Shown in pieces: positions 30,958-39,385 of a stretch of DNA of 64,000 bases. Positions within the stretch are counted from its first letter, which is position 1, and each line of letters begins with the position of its first letter. The position numbers and the translations under genes were made by a program. This DNA comes from an uncultured Saprospiraceae bacterium (GTDB lineage: Bacteria; Bacteroidota; Bacteroidia; Chitinophagales; Saprospiraceae): positions 16,625 to 80,624 of the forward strand of contig CALMSO010000010.1 in assembly GCA_937872385.1 (NCBI GenBank), written 5' to 3'. Below the pieces are notes generated by a model. It was not told the DNA's origin and did no database searches. It worked only from the letters and a program-made list of their open reading frames with translations.

Positions 30958-30966
30958 GGGGGGGGG
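30957..30966. repeat. Homopolymer run of ten G
   Basis: A G10 tract lies between repeat copy B and the nuclease remnant. It is not inside any gene recognised here, so phase variation is not indicated. Confidence 0.7.
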
Positions 30967-31014
30967 CACCATTGATCCAAACGCCTGTTGGGTGCAGGCC
31001 TTCCTTGTCTTTCG

Positions 31015-31736
31015 TTATGGTAAAGTCTTGATTTCATTCAGTTTATATAGTTCTCCTAAAAATTGAGATTTCATTCTGAATTGACTTCTCTTCTTTATTT
31101 TTGGTTTGGTTGATACGTTTTCCATTTTTATTCCTGGGTCATAATAGATGTTACCAAGAGCCATTTGTTTTAGGAAAAGTTGAAAGTCTGTCCCTGTGCC
31201 TAAAATTATTTTGTTTCCGTATTTGTATCTTCTGTTTCCTGATGTGTCAGAGAGTGAGGGAACGTAACAAGCCTGATTATGCTTTCTATTCCAATGAAGA
31301 AGCATTGATGAAAAACTCCAAGCGGCTGCTTCATTTCCATTTATATCAACCAAAGCTATTCGGCCATTTGAATTTCTAATTTTTCCGCTTTCTGCATCAT
31401 AACCAATTAACTGCATTTCTAAATTTGTCGAATTATGTCTAATCCCTGCTTTATGAACACCACCGAAATTTATTCGGTCTTCACGGCCCGTTTTGTCCGC
31501 ATAACCGTATTGATGTAAAAATTCTTCTGTCCCTTGTGTTTTATAAATTCCATCTGTTGGTTCGGGCGTCATAAGGGTTATAACCGAAGATGTCATTCGG
31601 TCAAAATTTGTAACTCCGAATTGTTTTATTTCCCAACCTAAAAAGTCAGGTTCGGAATATCCGTTGGGTGTTATTCCTAATTCAGCTTCTAGGGTATAAC
31701 CACCACAATTTGAGGAAAATAATTCTACTGATTTTT
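31015..31736 (-). pseudogene. MvaI/BcnI-like restriction endonuclease, 5'-truncated
   Basis: The conserved part begins SVELFSSNCGGYTLEAELGI and has the PD-(D/E)xK-like core EPDFLGWEIKQF, with Glu in YTLEAELG, resembling MvaI/BcnI-family type II nucleases. A continuous frame runs on to a GTG at 31818, but its first 29 residues are encoded by the dispersed element at 31737-31818. The native start is therefore lost. Upstream genes are an HNH nuclease, a zinc-ribbon protein and a truncated cytosine methylase. Whether the chimeric 267-residue product is active is unknown. Family assignment is moderate. Confidence 0.58.
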
Positions 31737-31818
31737 TGGGCGTGCCCCTTCGGGTCGGGCTATCCGCTACAAGTCCTCGCTCGTTCCTCGCTGTAGGCTT
31801 TTCGCTTCTATCCCTCAC
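31737..31818 (-). repeat. Bacteroidota-type dispersed element inserted at the nuclease 5' end
   Basis: On the minus strand the element starts GTGAGGGATAGAAGCG, contains CTTGTAGCGGATAGCCCGAC and ends GGGCACGCCC, which is itself nearly palindromic. From general knowledge, very similar sequences recur between genes in many Bacteroidota genomes. It starts 6 nt after the HNH stop codon. It also keeps an open frame through to the nuclease remnant, contributing RDRSEKPTARNERGLVADSP and nine more residues. Confidence 0.65.
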
Positions 31819-31823
31819 GCAAT

Positions 31824-32597
31824 TCAGTGCTTAAATCGAACTTCGTTGTGGTATTTCAAAAACTCCACATCAGGTAGAAATCTTGATGGTAGAATAATAT
31901 CCTGATTTTCCAATTTCAAAAAATACTCTTCAATTGATTTTGACTTCTTCTGTTTAAAAAGTAATGGTGAAATTTTGATTTTATAATCTGTAGTTATTGT
32001 TAATAAACCTGTTTCAAAAGCTTTATCGTGAAGTGCGTTAATAGCAATTCCATTTTGGGGGTTTAATCTGTTTTTTTCATCAACACTCCAAGGTTTAATG
32101 TGCCCCGCAATCAAAAACTCTGGTTGTTGTATGCCTGTAATGCAGCAAGTGTTATTGTATGAAGCTAAAATTGAACTTCTAAAAAATGATTGATTCACTC
32201 TAACTTTAACCACTTGCTCTCTCATTTTTCCTTCCTTTGGTAGTTCAATGTCAGGTATATGATTGAGCTTTTCTACTGTTGTTTGCTCAAAATTTGCTAA
32301 TAACTTTTCGCTTTCATAAGGTAGAACATCCCAATTATTAAAAAATTCATTCCATATTTCAGCATCAAGTTTACTTGCATTCGTAGCTCCTTTTATTCCT
32401 CTGGCTTTTAAACTCGGGTCAAGACTTGCAAAATTTACTAATTTGTATGCAACTGAACTCGGTGTTCTCCCAATTAATTCAGCAAGATGTATTACTTCTG
32501 GATTCAAACGATGTAATCTGCCAAAGGGCAATTTACAATATAAATTTACTGCTAAAATCAACTCTTCTCTTGTCCATAATTTTTGACCCTTTTTCAT
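31824..32597 (-). CDS. HNH endonuclease (R-M associated)
   Basis: The 257-residue protein has an N-terminal helical domain (WTREELILAVNLYCKLPFGR, GRTPSSVAYKLVNFASLDP). Its C-terminal HNH motif is CCITGIQQPEFLIAGHIKPW, then NPQNGIAINALHDKAFETGL. Such proteins are common as restriction endonucleases. Its start overlaps the zinc-ribbon stop by four bases (ATGA), so they are coupled. The frame is complete and shows no break. Without an intact methylase nearby its activity may be lost, redirected or protected by another enzyme. Confidence 0.82.
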   Translation of the reverse strand: MKKGQKLWTREELILAVNLYCKLPFGRLHRLNPEVIHLAELIGRTPSSVAYKLVNFASLDPSLKARGIKGATNASKLDAEIWNEFFNNWDVLPYESEKLLANFEQTTVEKLNHIPDIELPKEGKMREQVVKVRVNQSFFRSSILASYNNTCCITGIQQPEFLIAGHIKPWSVDEKNRLNPQNGIAINALHDKAFETGLLTITTDYKIKISPLLFKQKKSKSIEEYFLKLENQDIILPSRFLPDVEFLKYHNEVRFKH

Positions 32598-32764
32598 TTT
32601 TCATCTTCTTCCTCAAATTCCAAAATGAATTCAAAGTTGCAATTCTCTATTTTGCACTTATGATGTTGATAGTTGATTTCTTCCTTTAAGATTTCAGTTC
32701 TGCTTCCGCACTTAGGACAAGTAGCTGGCTGGTCTGTTCCTATAAATATTTCTAAATCTATCAT
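32594..32764 (-). CDS. Small zinc-ribbon protein
   Basis: The start at 32764 (MIDLEIFIGTDQPATCPKCG) gives 56 residues. CPKCG and a second pair, HHKCKIENC, would bind one zinc ion. The C-terminus is acidic (EFEEEDEK). It overlaps the truncated methylase by one base (TAATG) and the HNH gene by four. Similar small proteins occur inside R-M operons, but no function is known to me. Confidence 0.7.
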   Translation of the reverse strand: MIDLEIFIGTDQPATCPKCGSRTEILKEEINYQHHKCKIENCNFEFILEFEEEDEK

Positions 32765-33129
32765 TATGCGGCCTGATTTATCGCGTCTGGGAAATTGTTC
32801 CATTCACTTGAAAAGACGCATTTACCACTTAAGTTTTGATATGCTAAACGAATCCCGCCAATTCCTGCAAACAAGTCAATGAACTTGAACTTTGGATTTG
32901 GTGTCGGTGGAAAAGGAACATCATACTTGAACGGAATGTAAAGTTGGTCGGGTTCTTCAACAACGGATAAAATACTCTCGTGCAAATATTCTTTTGCATA
33001 AGGTTTAAAGTATTGAGAAACACCGTTTTTATGATTTTGCCAATAGTGTGTCAAATGAGCAAATCCATCATTTAAATGCTTGTCAATCTTAATGTTAAGA
33101 TGTTCTTTTATGTCGTTGTATGTTGTCAT
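32764..33129 (-). pseudogene. DNA (cytosine-5) methyltransferase, truncated after motif I
   Basis: From the ATG at 33129 the 121-residue frame has an N-terminal leader and then [20 protein letters not shown], the SAM-binding motif I of C5-methylases, followed by VFSSEW. It then ends [11 protein letters not shown]. The catalytic PC motif IV, motifs VI-X and the target-recognition domain are all absent, about 250 or more residues. Deletion appears to have joined the beginning of the gene to sequence just before the zinc-ribbon gene. It cannot methylate DNA. Confidence 0.82.
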
Positions 33130-33146
33130 TTTATCATTAAGTTGTC

Positions 33147-33161
33147 GTATCGCAAAGATAC
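33147..33161 (-). promoter_or_regulatory. Promoter -7 element of the methylase gene within a short inverted repeat
   Basis: TATCTTTG (33160-33153, minus strand) matches TAnnTTTG 24 nt before the ATG. It lies within GTATC-GCAAA-GATAC (33147-33161), a short symmetry that could bind a regulator. Confidence 0.45.
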
Positions 33162-33448
33162 TAAATTTGACCTTGCCTTTTCTTTTCAGGGTCGTTAATT
33201 GTTGTACTGTTCGTCCTTCAGGCTTACACACAACATCTACATACGCCCAATATTACGTGCACATCCCCTTTGCACGCTATGGCGTTACTATGTCCAATAT
33301 ACGATTTTCCCCAGAAAAAGTTGCACGCAGGGGCTTGGCAGGTACCTCTTATAAAGGTCTTGATGCGGCTTTTCTTTAGTGTGGATGAAAACCAATCAAC
33401 AACAGGATGATGTTGCACGGAGGAAGGATGGGCTTTGATTTTTGGCTA

Positions 33449-33488
33449 AAAAAAAACAGGCGCCTCAATGGTGAATGGTGCCTGTTTT
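33449..33488 (-). terminator. Terminator after the MBL-rhodanese gene
   Basis: AACAGGCGCC (33455-33464) pairs with GGTGCCTGTT (33477-33486), with one G-T pair, and runs of A/T lie on both sides. On the minus strand the stem follows the stop at 33522 and ends in a long U tract. Confidence 0.8.
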
Positions 33489-33521
33489 GGGGAAATTATA
33501 CATTCGTTATGATAAAAAAAC

Positions 33522-34976
33522 TTATTCGACATATTCCATGGCTGCATCAATAACTTCTTGTGGCAGCGAGCTGGGGCATACGTACTCCGTCTTGGGCAGT
33601 TGTTGGTTGGCTTCGATGGCTTTCCAGCCGCCGTTGATGTCTATGATGTGCTCAAAACCGCGCGCCTTGAGGATGGAAGCCATAATCATGGAGCGGTAGC
33701 CGCCGGCACAGTGCACATAGTACTCTTGCTCACGGTTGAGTTTGTACATATTGTTATTCACATAGTCGAGCGGAAAATTGGTGGCATTTTCGAGGTGCTG
33801 CGACAGGTACTCGGTGAGCTTGCGGGCATCGAGGATGTTTTCAACCTGCCCACGCTGGGTGCGATTGACTAATTCTGCTACCTCAATAGACTCAATAGTG
33901 TCTAATTCCTTGCCAGCTGCCGCCCATGCTTCGATGCCGCCTGCGAGGTAGCCGAGCGTATTGTCGTAGCCGACGCGAGCCAAGCGGGTGACAACCTCCT
34001 CGGCGCGGCCTTCGTCACAAACCAGCACGATGGGCTGCTTCAGGTCCGGAACTAAGGCCCCTACCCAAGGGGCGAAGTTGCCATCAATGCCAATAAAAAT
34101 AGAATTGGGAATAAACCCGTCTTTGAAAGTTTGCTCATGGCGTGTATCGAGCACTAAAGCGTCCACACTTTCTACAATTGCTTCTAATTCATTGGGTTGT
34201 AGTGGCACGGCGCCGCGCTCTAACACTACATCAATGCTTTCGTAGCCCTTCTTGTTCATCATGGCGTTTTGCGCAAAATATTGCGGCGGCGGCAGCAGCC
34301 CGGCGGTCACTTCCCGAATGAACTCTTCGCGGGTCATATCGGCGCGTAGGGCATAGTTGGTCAGCTTTTGATTGCCGAGGGTGTCCCAAGTGTCCTTGCT
34401 CATGTTTTTGCCACAGGCCGAACCCGCTCCGTGTGCCGGATACACCAATACGTCATCGGGCAGGGGCATAATTTTATTGCGCAAGCTATCAAACAGCCAG
34501 CCCGCGAGGTCTTCCTTGGTCACGCTGCCTGCTTTTTGCGCCAGGTCGGGGCGTCCTACATCACCTATGAAAAGGGTATCACCAGTAAAAATGGCGTAGG
34601 GCTTGCCCGTCTCGTCCAACAGCAGAAAAGTAGTACTTTCTGGGGTGTGCCCTGGGGTGTGCAGAATACGGAAGGTCAGTTTGCCAAGGGTCAGCTCCTC
34701 ACCATCTTGGGCTTCGTGTTTGGCGAAGTCTGTTTTCGCATTTGGGCCATACACGATGGTAGCGCCGGTTTTGTTGGCTAAGTCCACGTGCCCCGATACA
34801 AAATCGGCGTGGAAGTGCGTCTCGAAGATGTATTTCAGGGTGGCCCCCTCGTCGGTCAGCTTGTCGAGGTAGGGTTTGGTTTCCCGCAAGGGATCAATAA
34901 TGACGGCTTCGCCTTCGCTTTCAATATAGTAAGCGCCTTGTGCTAAGCAGCCGGTATAGATTTGCTCTACTTTCAT
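33522..34976 (-). CDS. MBL-fold hydrolase with two rhodanese domains (persulfide dioxygenase-like)
   Basis: The start at 34976 (MKVEQIYTGCLAQGAYYIES) gives 484 residues. The metallo-beta-lactamase domain has THFHADFVSGH at 53-63, giving the first His, the second His and the Asp of persulfide-dioxygenase-type sites. Two rhodanese domains follow; the second keeps a Cys in YVHCAGGYRS and the first has LVCDEGRAEEV. Such fusions oxidise glutathione- or low-molecular-weight persulfide to sulfite and handle the sulfane sulfur. The single rhodanese gene upstream (80 nt) suggests a sulfide-detoxifying pair. Confidence 0.9.
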   Translation of the reverse strand: MKVEQIYTGCLAQGAYYIESEGEAVIIDPLRETKPYLDKLTDEGATLKYIFETHFHADFVSGHVDLANKTGATIVYGPNAKTDFAKHEAQDGEELTLGKLTFRILHTPGHTPESTTFLLLDETGKPYAIFTGDTLFIGDVGRPDLAQKAGSVTKEDLAGWLFDSLRNKIMPLPDDVLVYPAHGAGSACGKNMSKDTWDTLGNQKLTNYALRADMTREEFIREVTAGLLPPPQYFAQNAMMNKKGYESIDVVLERGAVPLQPNELEAIVESVDALVLDTRHEQTFKDGFIPNSIFIGIDGNFAPWVGALVPDLKQPIVLVCDEGRAEEVVTRLARVGYDNTLGYLAGGIEAWAAAGKELDTIESIEVAELVNRTQRGQVENILDARKLTEYLSQHLENATNFPLDYVNNNMYKLNREQEYYVHCAGGYRSMIMASILKARGFEHIIDINGGWKAIEANQQLPKTEYVCPSSLPQEVIDAAMEYVE

Positions 34977-35056
34977 GGTGTTCAATGTTTTAACTGATAC
35001 GAATATATGAAACAACTTTCATTTATTATAGGTTTGATAGCAATTTTCTGCCGGAC

Positions 35057-35338
35057 TCAGGCCGGTTGTAATCCTTTCAAATCTTGCCAGGCACCGCCAT
35101 TATAAACCTGTTTCAGCCCTTTAGCTTGTAGGAATGCGGCCGCTTGTCCGCTTCGGTTGCCGCTGCGACAAACCAAGACGATAGGACCATTGATTTTTTT
35201 GAGTTCGGCTACGTGCTCCGGGATACTGCCCAAGGGGATATTGGTAGAGCCGCGCAAATGCCCGAAGAAAAATTCAAACGACTCGCGCACGTCAATGACC
35301 GTGGCATTGGGTTTGGCTAAAATCTCTTGTAGTTTCAT
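35057..35338 (-). CDS. Rhodanese-like sulfurtransferase
   Basis: The 93-residue single rhodanese domain has IDVRESFEFFFGHLRGSTNIP and active-site Cys57 in LVCRSGNRSGQAA. It is upstream of the MBL-rhodanese gene on the same strand and likely passes persulfide sulfur to or from it. Size and motif order match PspE/GlpE-type cytosolic rhodaneses, and no signal peptide is seen. Confidence 0.9.
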   Translation of the reverse strand: MKLQEILAKPNATVIDVRESFEFFFGHLRGSTNIPLGSIPEHVAELKKINGPIVLVCRSGNRSGQAAAFLQAKGLKQVYNGGAWQDLKGLQPA

Positions 35339-35420
35339 TGTTTTTTTAACTTGTTTGAAAATGATGAGGCAAAGATAGCAGCACTTTCGGGCAGGAATCA
35401 GTGATGGGGGTCACAATGGG

Positions 35421-35616
35421 GTTGAGAGGTTTATAAAAGTTGAATGGGGTGATAGGGGAATGGGTTTAGAGGGGTTTAAAAGTTGAGAGGTTGAGAGGTT
35501 TATAAAAGTTGAATGGGGTGATAGGGGAATGGGGGAATAGCAAACCGCGAATAGCAAACCGCAAACCGCGAGCAGCAAACCGCAAACCGCGAATAGCGAA
35601 TAGCAAACCGCGAACC
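35421..35616. repeat. Low-complexity intergenic repeats
   Basis: A 44-bp unit beginning GTTGAGAGGTTTATAAAAG and ending GATAGGGGAATGGG occurs at 35421-35464 and 35490-35533. After it comes an irregular array of short units of the type AATAGCAAACCGC / GCAAACCGCGA (about 35536-35616). Related TTGAG-rich tracts recur near 43465, 47645 and 61240. Confidence 0.75.
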
Positions 35617-35625
35617 TCGCCCTCC

Positions 35626-37404
35626 CTACTGTTTGACTATCTTCCCGCTGATGGTTGCGCCTGCGCCGGTGATGTGGTAAAAATAAACCCCGCTGGGGAG
35701 ATGGTGCACTGGAATGGTTTCTAACAAAATATTTTGCGCGCTCCAGCGATGGCTTTGCAATAATTGTCCATTGGCATTGAATAAACGGAGCGCTACGTCG
35801 CCGCGGAAACCAGTGAGCCGTAAAGTAACCGTATTGTCCCGAACCGGATTCGGAAAAATTGCTACCTCATATTGTTTGACGGTGCTATCCGTTGACGTCA
35901 ACTGCAAGGCGCGCTGCACGGCGGCTAATGCGTCAATGCGGCCATAGCCATACACGGGGTTGGGCACGTCCATACCCGACAAGCCGCCGCAATCTTGATT
36001 GCTCAGCATGGATTGGGCCGTTTCTTCGATGATGGATTCAATGAGCGCGACCTGCCCGGCCAACGCCGGATTCGCAGAAATAAGCAGGGCTACTACCCCC
36101 GCTACGTGCGGCCCAGCCATGCTGGTGCCATTCCAAGTAGAATAGCCTCCGCCGCGTACTGCCGAGCGTACTCCTACGCCTGGCGCTACCACATTGGGCT
36201 TGAGACGGCCGCTGCCATCGGCAATCACCGTGCCCCGGCTGCTGAAATTGGCAATAGTATCGTTTTGGCGCGAAGCCCCCACCGAAAAAGCGCCTTCAAA
36301 GATAGCGGCTGCAGCATTGACCGTATGGCAAAAAGCACCACTATTACCAGCCGATTGTACCACCACTACTCCGGCCGCCCGCAGGTTGTTGATGGCACGC
36401 TCCATCAGTGCCCAGTTGGAGGCATTGCAGCCTTCCAGCTCTGGGCAGCTCCACGAATTGTTGATGACGTGTGGTGCCAGTTCCGGGCGCGGATTTTGCC
36501 CGTTCAAATCAGTCGGCGCCAGAAACCACTCGAAGCATTCGGTGTAAGTAGCTGGCGTGCCGTAGCCCCGCTCCATGTTGCGCGCAGCAATCCAGCGGGC
36601 ACCGGGCGCTACACCAATCTGGTTGCCCATGCCATCGTCGCCTACCATCGTGCCCATGGTGTGCGTGCCGTGGCTGTGGTCATCGCAAGGGACTTTGGAG
36701 TCGAGGCCGCAGGGGTTGAGGGCAGGATTGGGTACTGAATCTCGATGCAGTGGACTGATAGCGCGGATAGCGTCGTGCCAGTTGTAATGATGATTGGCGG
36801 TAGTGCCGTTCCAGCCGCGGTATTGTAGTCGGATAGTAGGGTGCGTCCATTCGTAGCCGGTGTCTTGCCCACCGACAACGGCCCCCTGCCCCGTATAGCC
36901 AAGTGCCCACACTTGGTCTGCCTTGATGCGCCGAATGCCCCATTCTATGTTTTCACGGGCTTGCAATTCCTGAACGCTTTGCAAATCAACGGGCATTTCC
37001 AGCATTACTTGTGGGTTGGGCATGATGACTGCCACCTCGGGCCGAGCGGCCAAGGCTTGTATCAATTGCGCATCGCCCCGGGCATAAATGGCATTTACCA
37101 CTAAGAAACTACGAAAGGGTGCTTCGGCGCGTTGTAGTATTTCAAGAATTGGCTTTTGCGTTTGCTGGGCTACGGTTTGTAAGGTACGATACACAAATTG
37201 CCCTTTTTCCGACTTGGTGCTCAGTTGGTCAGCGGCCGACAGATCCGCTTGCTGCTGCAGCATTACTATAAAATCAGTCGGGGTGCCTTGCTCTACGGCG
37301 GGCCACAGTTCGATGTCCACTTTGTTTTTCCAGTCGGATAGCTGGGCTGTAGCCCCTTGCGCCCACAGCAACAACAGTAATAGGAATTGGCAAAAGCGTA
37401 TCAT
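35626..37404 (-). CDS. Secreted subtilisin-family protease with T9SS type A sorting domain
   Basis: The 592-residue protein has a signal peptide (MIRFCQFLLLLLLWAQGATA). Its S8 domain has Asp in GGQDTGYEWTHP, His in HGTHTMGTMVGDD and Ser in GTSMAGPHVAG. The last ~80 residues (VAIFPNPVRDNTVTLRL to GKIVKQ) are the type A C-terminal sorting domain, so the protein should be exported by the type IX system and attached or released at the cell surface. The catalytic residues are all present. It is alone on its strand, divergent from dnaN. Confidence 0.95.
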   Translation of the reverse strand: MIRFCQFLLLLLLWAQGATAQLSDWKNKVDIELWPAVEQGTPTDFIVMLQQQADLSAADQLSTKSEKGQFVYRTLQTVAQQTQKPILEILQRAEAPFRSFLVVNAIYARGDAQLIQALAARPEVAVIMPNPQVMLEMPVDLQSVQELQARENIEWGIRRIKADQVWALGYTGQGAVVGGQDTGYEWTHPTIRLQYRGWNGTTANHHYNWHDAIRAISPLHRDSVPNPALNPCGLDSKVPCDDHSHGTHTMGTMVGDDGMGNQIGVAPGARWIAARNMERGYGTPATYTECFEWFLAPTDLNGQNPRPELAPHVINNSWSCPELEGCNASNWALMERAINNLRAAGVVVVQSAGNSGAFCHTVNAAAAIFEGAFSVGASRQNDTIANFSSRGTVIADGSGRLKPNVVAPGVGVRSAVRGGGYSTWNGTSMAGPHVAGVVALLISANPALAGQVALIESIIEETAQSMLSNQDCGGLSGMDVPNPVYGYGRIDALAAVQRALQLTSTDSTVKQYEVAIFPNPVRDNTVTLRLTGFRGDVALRLFNANGQLLQSHRWSAQNILLETIPVHHLPSGVYFYHITGAGATISGKIVKQ

Positions 37405-37557
37405 AATTTTTGTAGTCTTTGGTCTATACTTTTTACAACTGCGAATTTGCAGCCAGATTGGATAACTTGCAAGAATAACAGCAACATTGACATCAAGTTG
37501 ACAGTTTTTGCCGTTTCATTTTGCTATAAAAGACAAACTTTAATGACTTTTTGCCCA

Positions 37558-37578
37558 TTATTCACAACATGTGGATTA
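37558..37578. promoter_or_regulatory. Pair of convergent DnaA-box-like sequences upstream of dnaN
   Basis: TTATTCACA (37558-37566) fits the DnaA consensus TTWTNCACA. TGTGGATTA (37570-37578) is the inverse of TAATCCACA, one mismatch from TTATCCACA. They are 3 bp apart. Confidence 0.4.
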
Positions 37579-37607
37579 TTCATCGTATAAAAATCGGCGG
37601 GAAAAGT

Positions 37608-37615
37608 TATTTTTG
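37608..37615 (+). promoter_or_regulatory. Possible -7 element of dnaN
   Basis: TATTTTTG matches TAnnTTTG about 120 nt before the dnaN ATG, and sits 30 bp after the DnaA-box-like pair. No TTTG is at the expected -33 distance. Confidence 0.35.
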
Positions 37616-37737
37616 CAAATGGCCTCGGCAATCCGAAGTTTTGGCTCAAGCCGGCTTGCGGCGTGCTGGTTCCGGCTTACTTGTGCGTTTTCAGCAAAAA
37701 ACCATGTACCAAACCTAACCTAACGATCAACGGCACT

Positions 37738-38853
37738 ATGAAATTCAGCGTTTCTTCTTCAGAATTGCTCAAAAGACTGCAAATAACCGGCGGTGCCATT
37801 GGTACTAATCCGGTGCTGCCGATCCTGGAAGATTTTCTCTTCACCATCGAAAACAACCGGTTGACCATCGCCGCTACCGACTTAGAAACCTCTATTTCTA
37901 CGGAAGTAGAGGTGATGTCTGATTCGGATGGCTCGGTGGCTGTACCCGCCAAAATTCTATTAGAAACCCTCAAGGCACTGCCGCAGCAGCCCATTACCTT
38001 TTCCATCAATGAAGATACGCTCGGCATTGAAATTACATCTGCCTACGGCAAATACAAACTCGCTGGCGAAAATGGACAGGATTTTCCGCGCATCCCCGTG
38101 CCGGAGGAAGTGGACACGGTGACGCTGCCCGCCCAAACGCTGATCCAGGGCGTCAACAAAACGTTGTTTGCGACGAGCAACGACGAATTGCGCCCGGCCA
38201 TGTCTGGTGTGTATTTTCAAGTGGATTTCAATAAAGTTATCCTCGTAGCTACCGATGCACACAAACTGGTAAAGTTCGCTTTTTCTAACGTGACCAGCGA
38301 GGTGTCCACCTCTTTTATTGTACCCAAAAAAGCCCTCAACCTGCTGAAAAGTGCACTGCCCAGCAGCGGCGACGTACAACTGTCTTTCAACAAAGCCAAT
38401 GCGTTTATCTCTTTCGATGACACAAAGTTAGTCTGCCGCCTAATTGATGCCCGCTATCCGGATTATAACGCAGTGATTCCAGTGGACAACCCGAATGTAC
38501 TGACCATTCCGCGCAATGATTTCCAGAATTCGCTCAAGCGCATCGCTATTTATGCCAATAAAACGACCAATCAGGTGATTCTAAAAATAGAAAACGGCAG
38601 CCTGACCGTGTCCGCACAAGACCTCGACTTCTCGAACGAGGCTACCGAGCAACTGACCTGCACCTACGACGGCAGCCCGCTTACGATTGGCTTCAATGCC
38701 AAATTTTTAGTAGAAATGTTGGGCGTATTAGATTCGGAGGAAGTGAAGATTGAAATGTCCACAGCTACGCGCGCAGGCATCCTGCTGCCCACCGAGGAGA
38801 AAGAGGGCGAGGAAATACTGATGCTGGTAATGCCAGTGATGCTGAGCAATTAA
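37738..38853 (+). CDS. dnaN: DNA polymerase III subunit beta (sliding clamp)
   Basis: The clamp encircles DNA and keeps polymerase III attached. The start at 37738 (MKFSVSSSELLKRLQITGGA) gives 371 residues, as usual. The longer frame adds 25 unlike residues. Three repeated clamp domains are present, with PILEDFLFTIENNRLTIAATD, RPAMSGVYFQ and FNAKFLVEMLG. The C-terminus ends LMLVMPVML, near the usual LVMPMRL clamp end. dnaA is not beside it. A small lipoprotein gene and nadD follow. Confidence 0.98.
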   Translation: MKFSVSSSELLKRLQITGGAIGTNPVLPILEDFLFTIENNRLTIAATDLETSISTEVEVMSDSDGSVAVPAKILLETLKALPQQPITFSINEDTLGIEITSAYGKYKLAGENGQDFPRIPVPEEVDTVTLPAQTLIQGVNKTLFATSNDELRPAMSGVYFQVDFNKVILVATDAHKLVKFAFSNVTSEVSTSFIVPKKALNLLKSALPSSGDVQLSFNKANAFISFDDTKLVCRLIDARYPDYNAVIPVDNPNVLTIPRNDFQNSLKRIAIYANKTTNQVILKIENGSLTVSAQDLDFSNEATEQLTCTYDGSPLTIGFNAKFLVEMLGVLDSEEVKIEMSTATRAGILLPTEEKEGEEILMLVMPVMLSN

Positions 38854-38884
38854 GATATTTGCAAAAAAAAATAATAATTAGCCT

Positions 38885-39355
38885 ATGGTGCGCTTTTTGT
38901 TGTTTCTGACAATACTGCTGGCAACCTATGCCTGCCAACGCGAACCGAAGCTGCCGGAATCGCCGGAAGACGTGATCCGAAAATTTCAGGGGTATATTGA
39001 CAACAACCAGTTTGCCGAGGCCAAAACCCTGAGCACGCCGCGCGGGCAGGAACGCTTGGACGACCTGGAAGCCATTATCACCGGTGAATTGGCAGATTCT
39101 ACCATTTTCAATACGACTTTTTTGAGCATCAACTGCCAGATTACAGCTGATACGGCACGCTGTTTGTGCTCGGTACGCGATAATTACGAAGCCTACGAAA
39201 CGGATTACAAACTCATCCGCATCAACGGGCAGTGGTTGGTGGATGTGCCGGAAGAGGAAGTGGTGAACGAGGAGGAATTCATCGAAATGCTGGATTCCAT
39301 GGACCTCGAAGATTTTTTTGACGAAGAGGAGCAGCTATTTGAGGAGCAGCGATAG
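38885..39355 (+). CDS. Lipoprotein of unknown function (DUF4878-like)
   Basis: The 156-residue protein has a lipoprotein signal (MVRFLLFLTILLATYAC) with lipobox Cys17. Residues 26-110 resemble the small DUF4878/NTF2-like fold that many lipoproteins carry (EDVIRKFQGYIDNNQFAEAKTL, then INGQWLVDVPEE). The C-terminus is strongly acidic (LDSMDLEDFFDEEEQLFEEQ). It lies 31 nt after dnaN and overlaps nothing. Function is unknown. Confidence 0.7.
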   Translation: MVRFLLFLTILLATYACQREPKLPESPEDVIRKFQGYIDNNQFAEAKTLSTPRGQERLDDLEAIITGELADSTIFNTTFLSINCQITADTARCLCSVRDNYEAYETDYKLIRINGQWLVDVPEEEVVNEEEFIEMLDSMDLEDFFDEEEQLFEEQR

Positions 39356-39385
39356 TGCGTCCAAATGGCTCATGGCGAACAACTT

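Larger units (their letters stand above)
33130..33521. other. Intergenic region upstream of the decayed R-M cluster
   Basis: These 392 bp contain the methylase promoter and the terminator at 33449-33488. The middle (about 33190-33420) shows no convincing gene. Small frames there have no recognisable family. Confidence 0.5.
37405..37737. other. Divergent region upstream of dnaN
   Basis: These 333 bp contain two DnaA-box-like sequences (37558-37578) and the -7-like element of dnaN. No gene was recognised. Confidence 0.5.

Noticed and set aside
33190..33420. Small genes on both strands upstream of the methylase
   Set aside because: No recognisable domain, no promoter context and atypical composition.
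35490..35616. A CRISPR-like array in the short A/C/G repeats near 35540-35616
   Set aside because: Units are irregular and short, with no constant repeat or unique spacers, and no cas genes are present.
37405..37737. Chromosomal replication origin
   Set aside because: Only two DnaA-like boxes, no AT-rich unwinding element or dnaA gene; reported only as a possible DnaA site.
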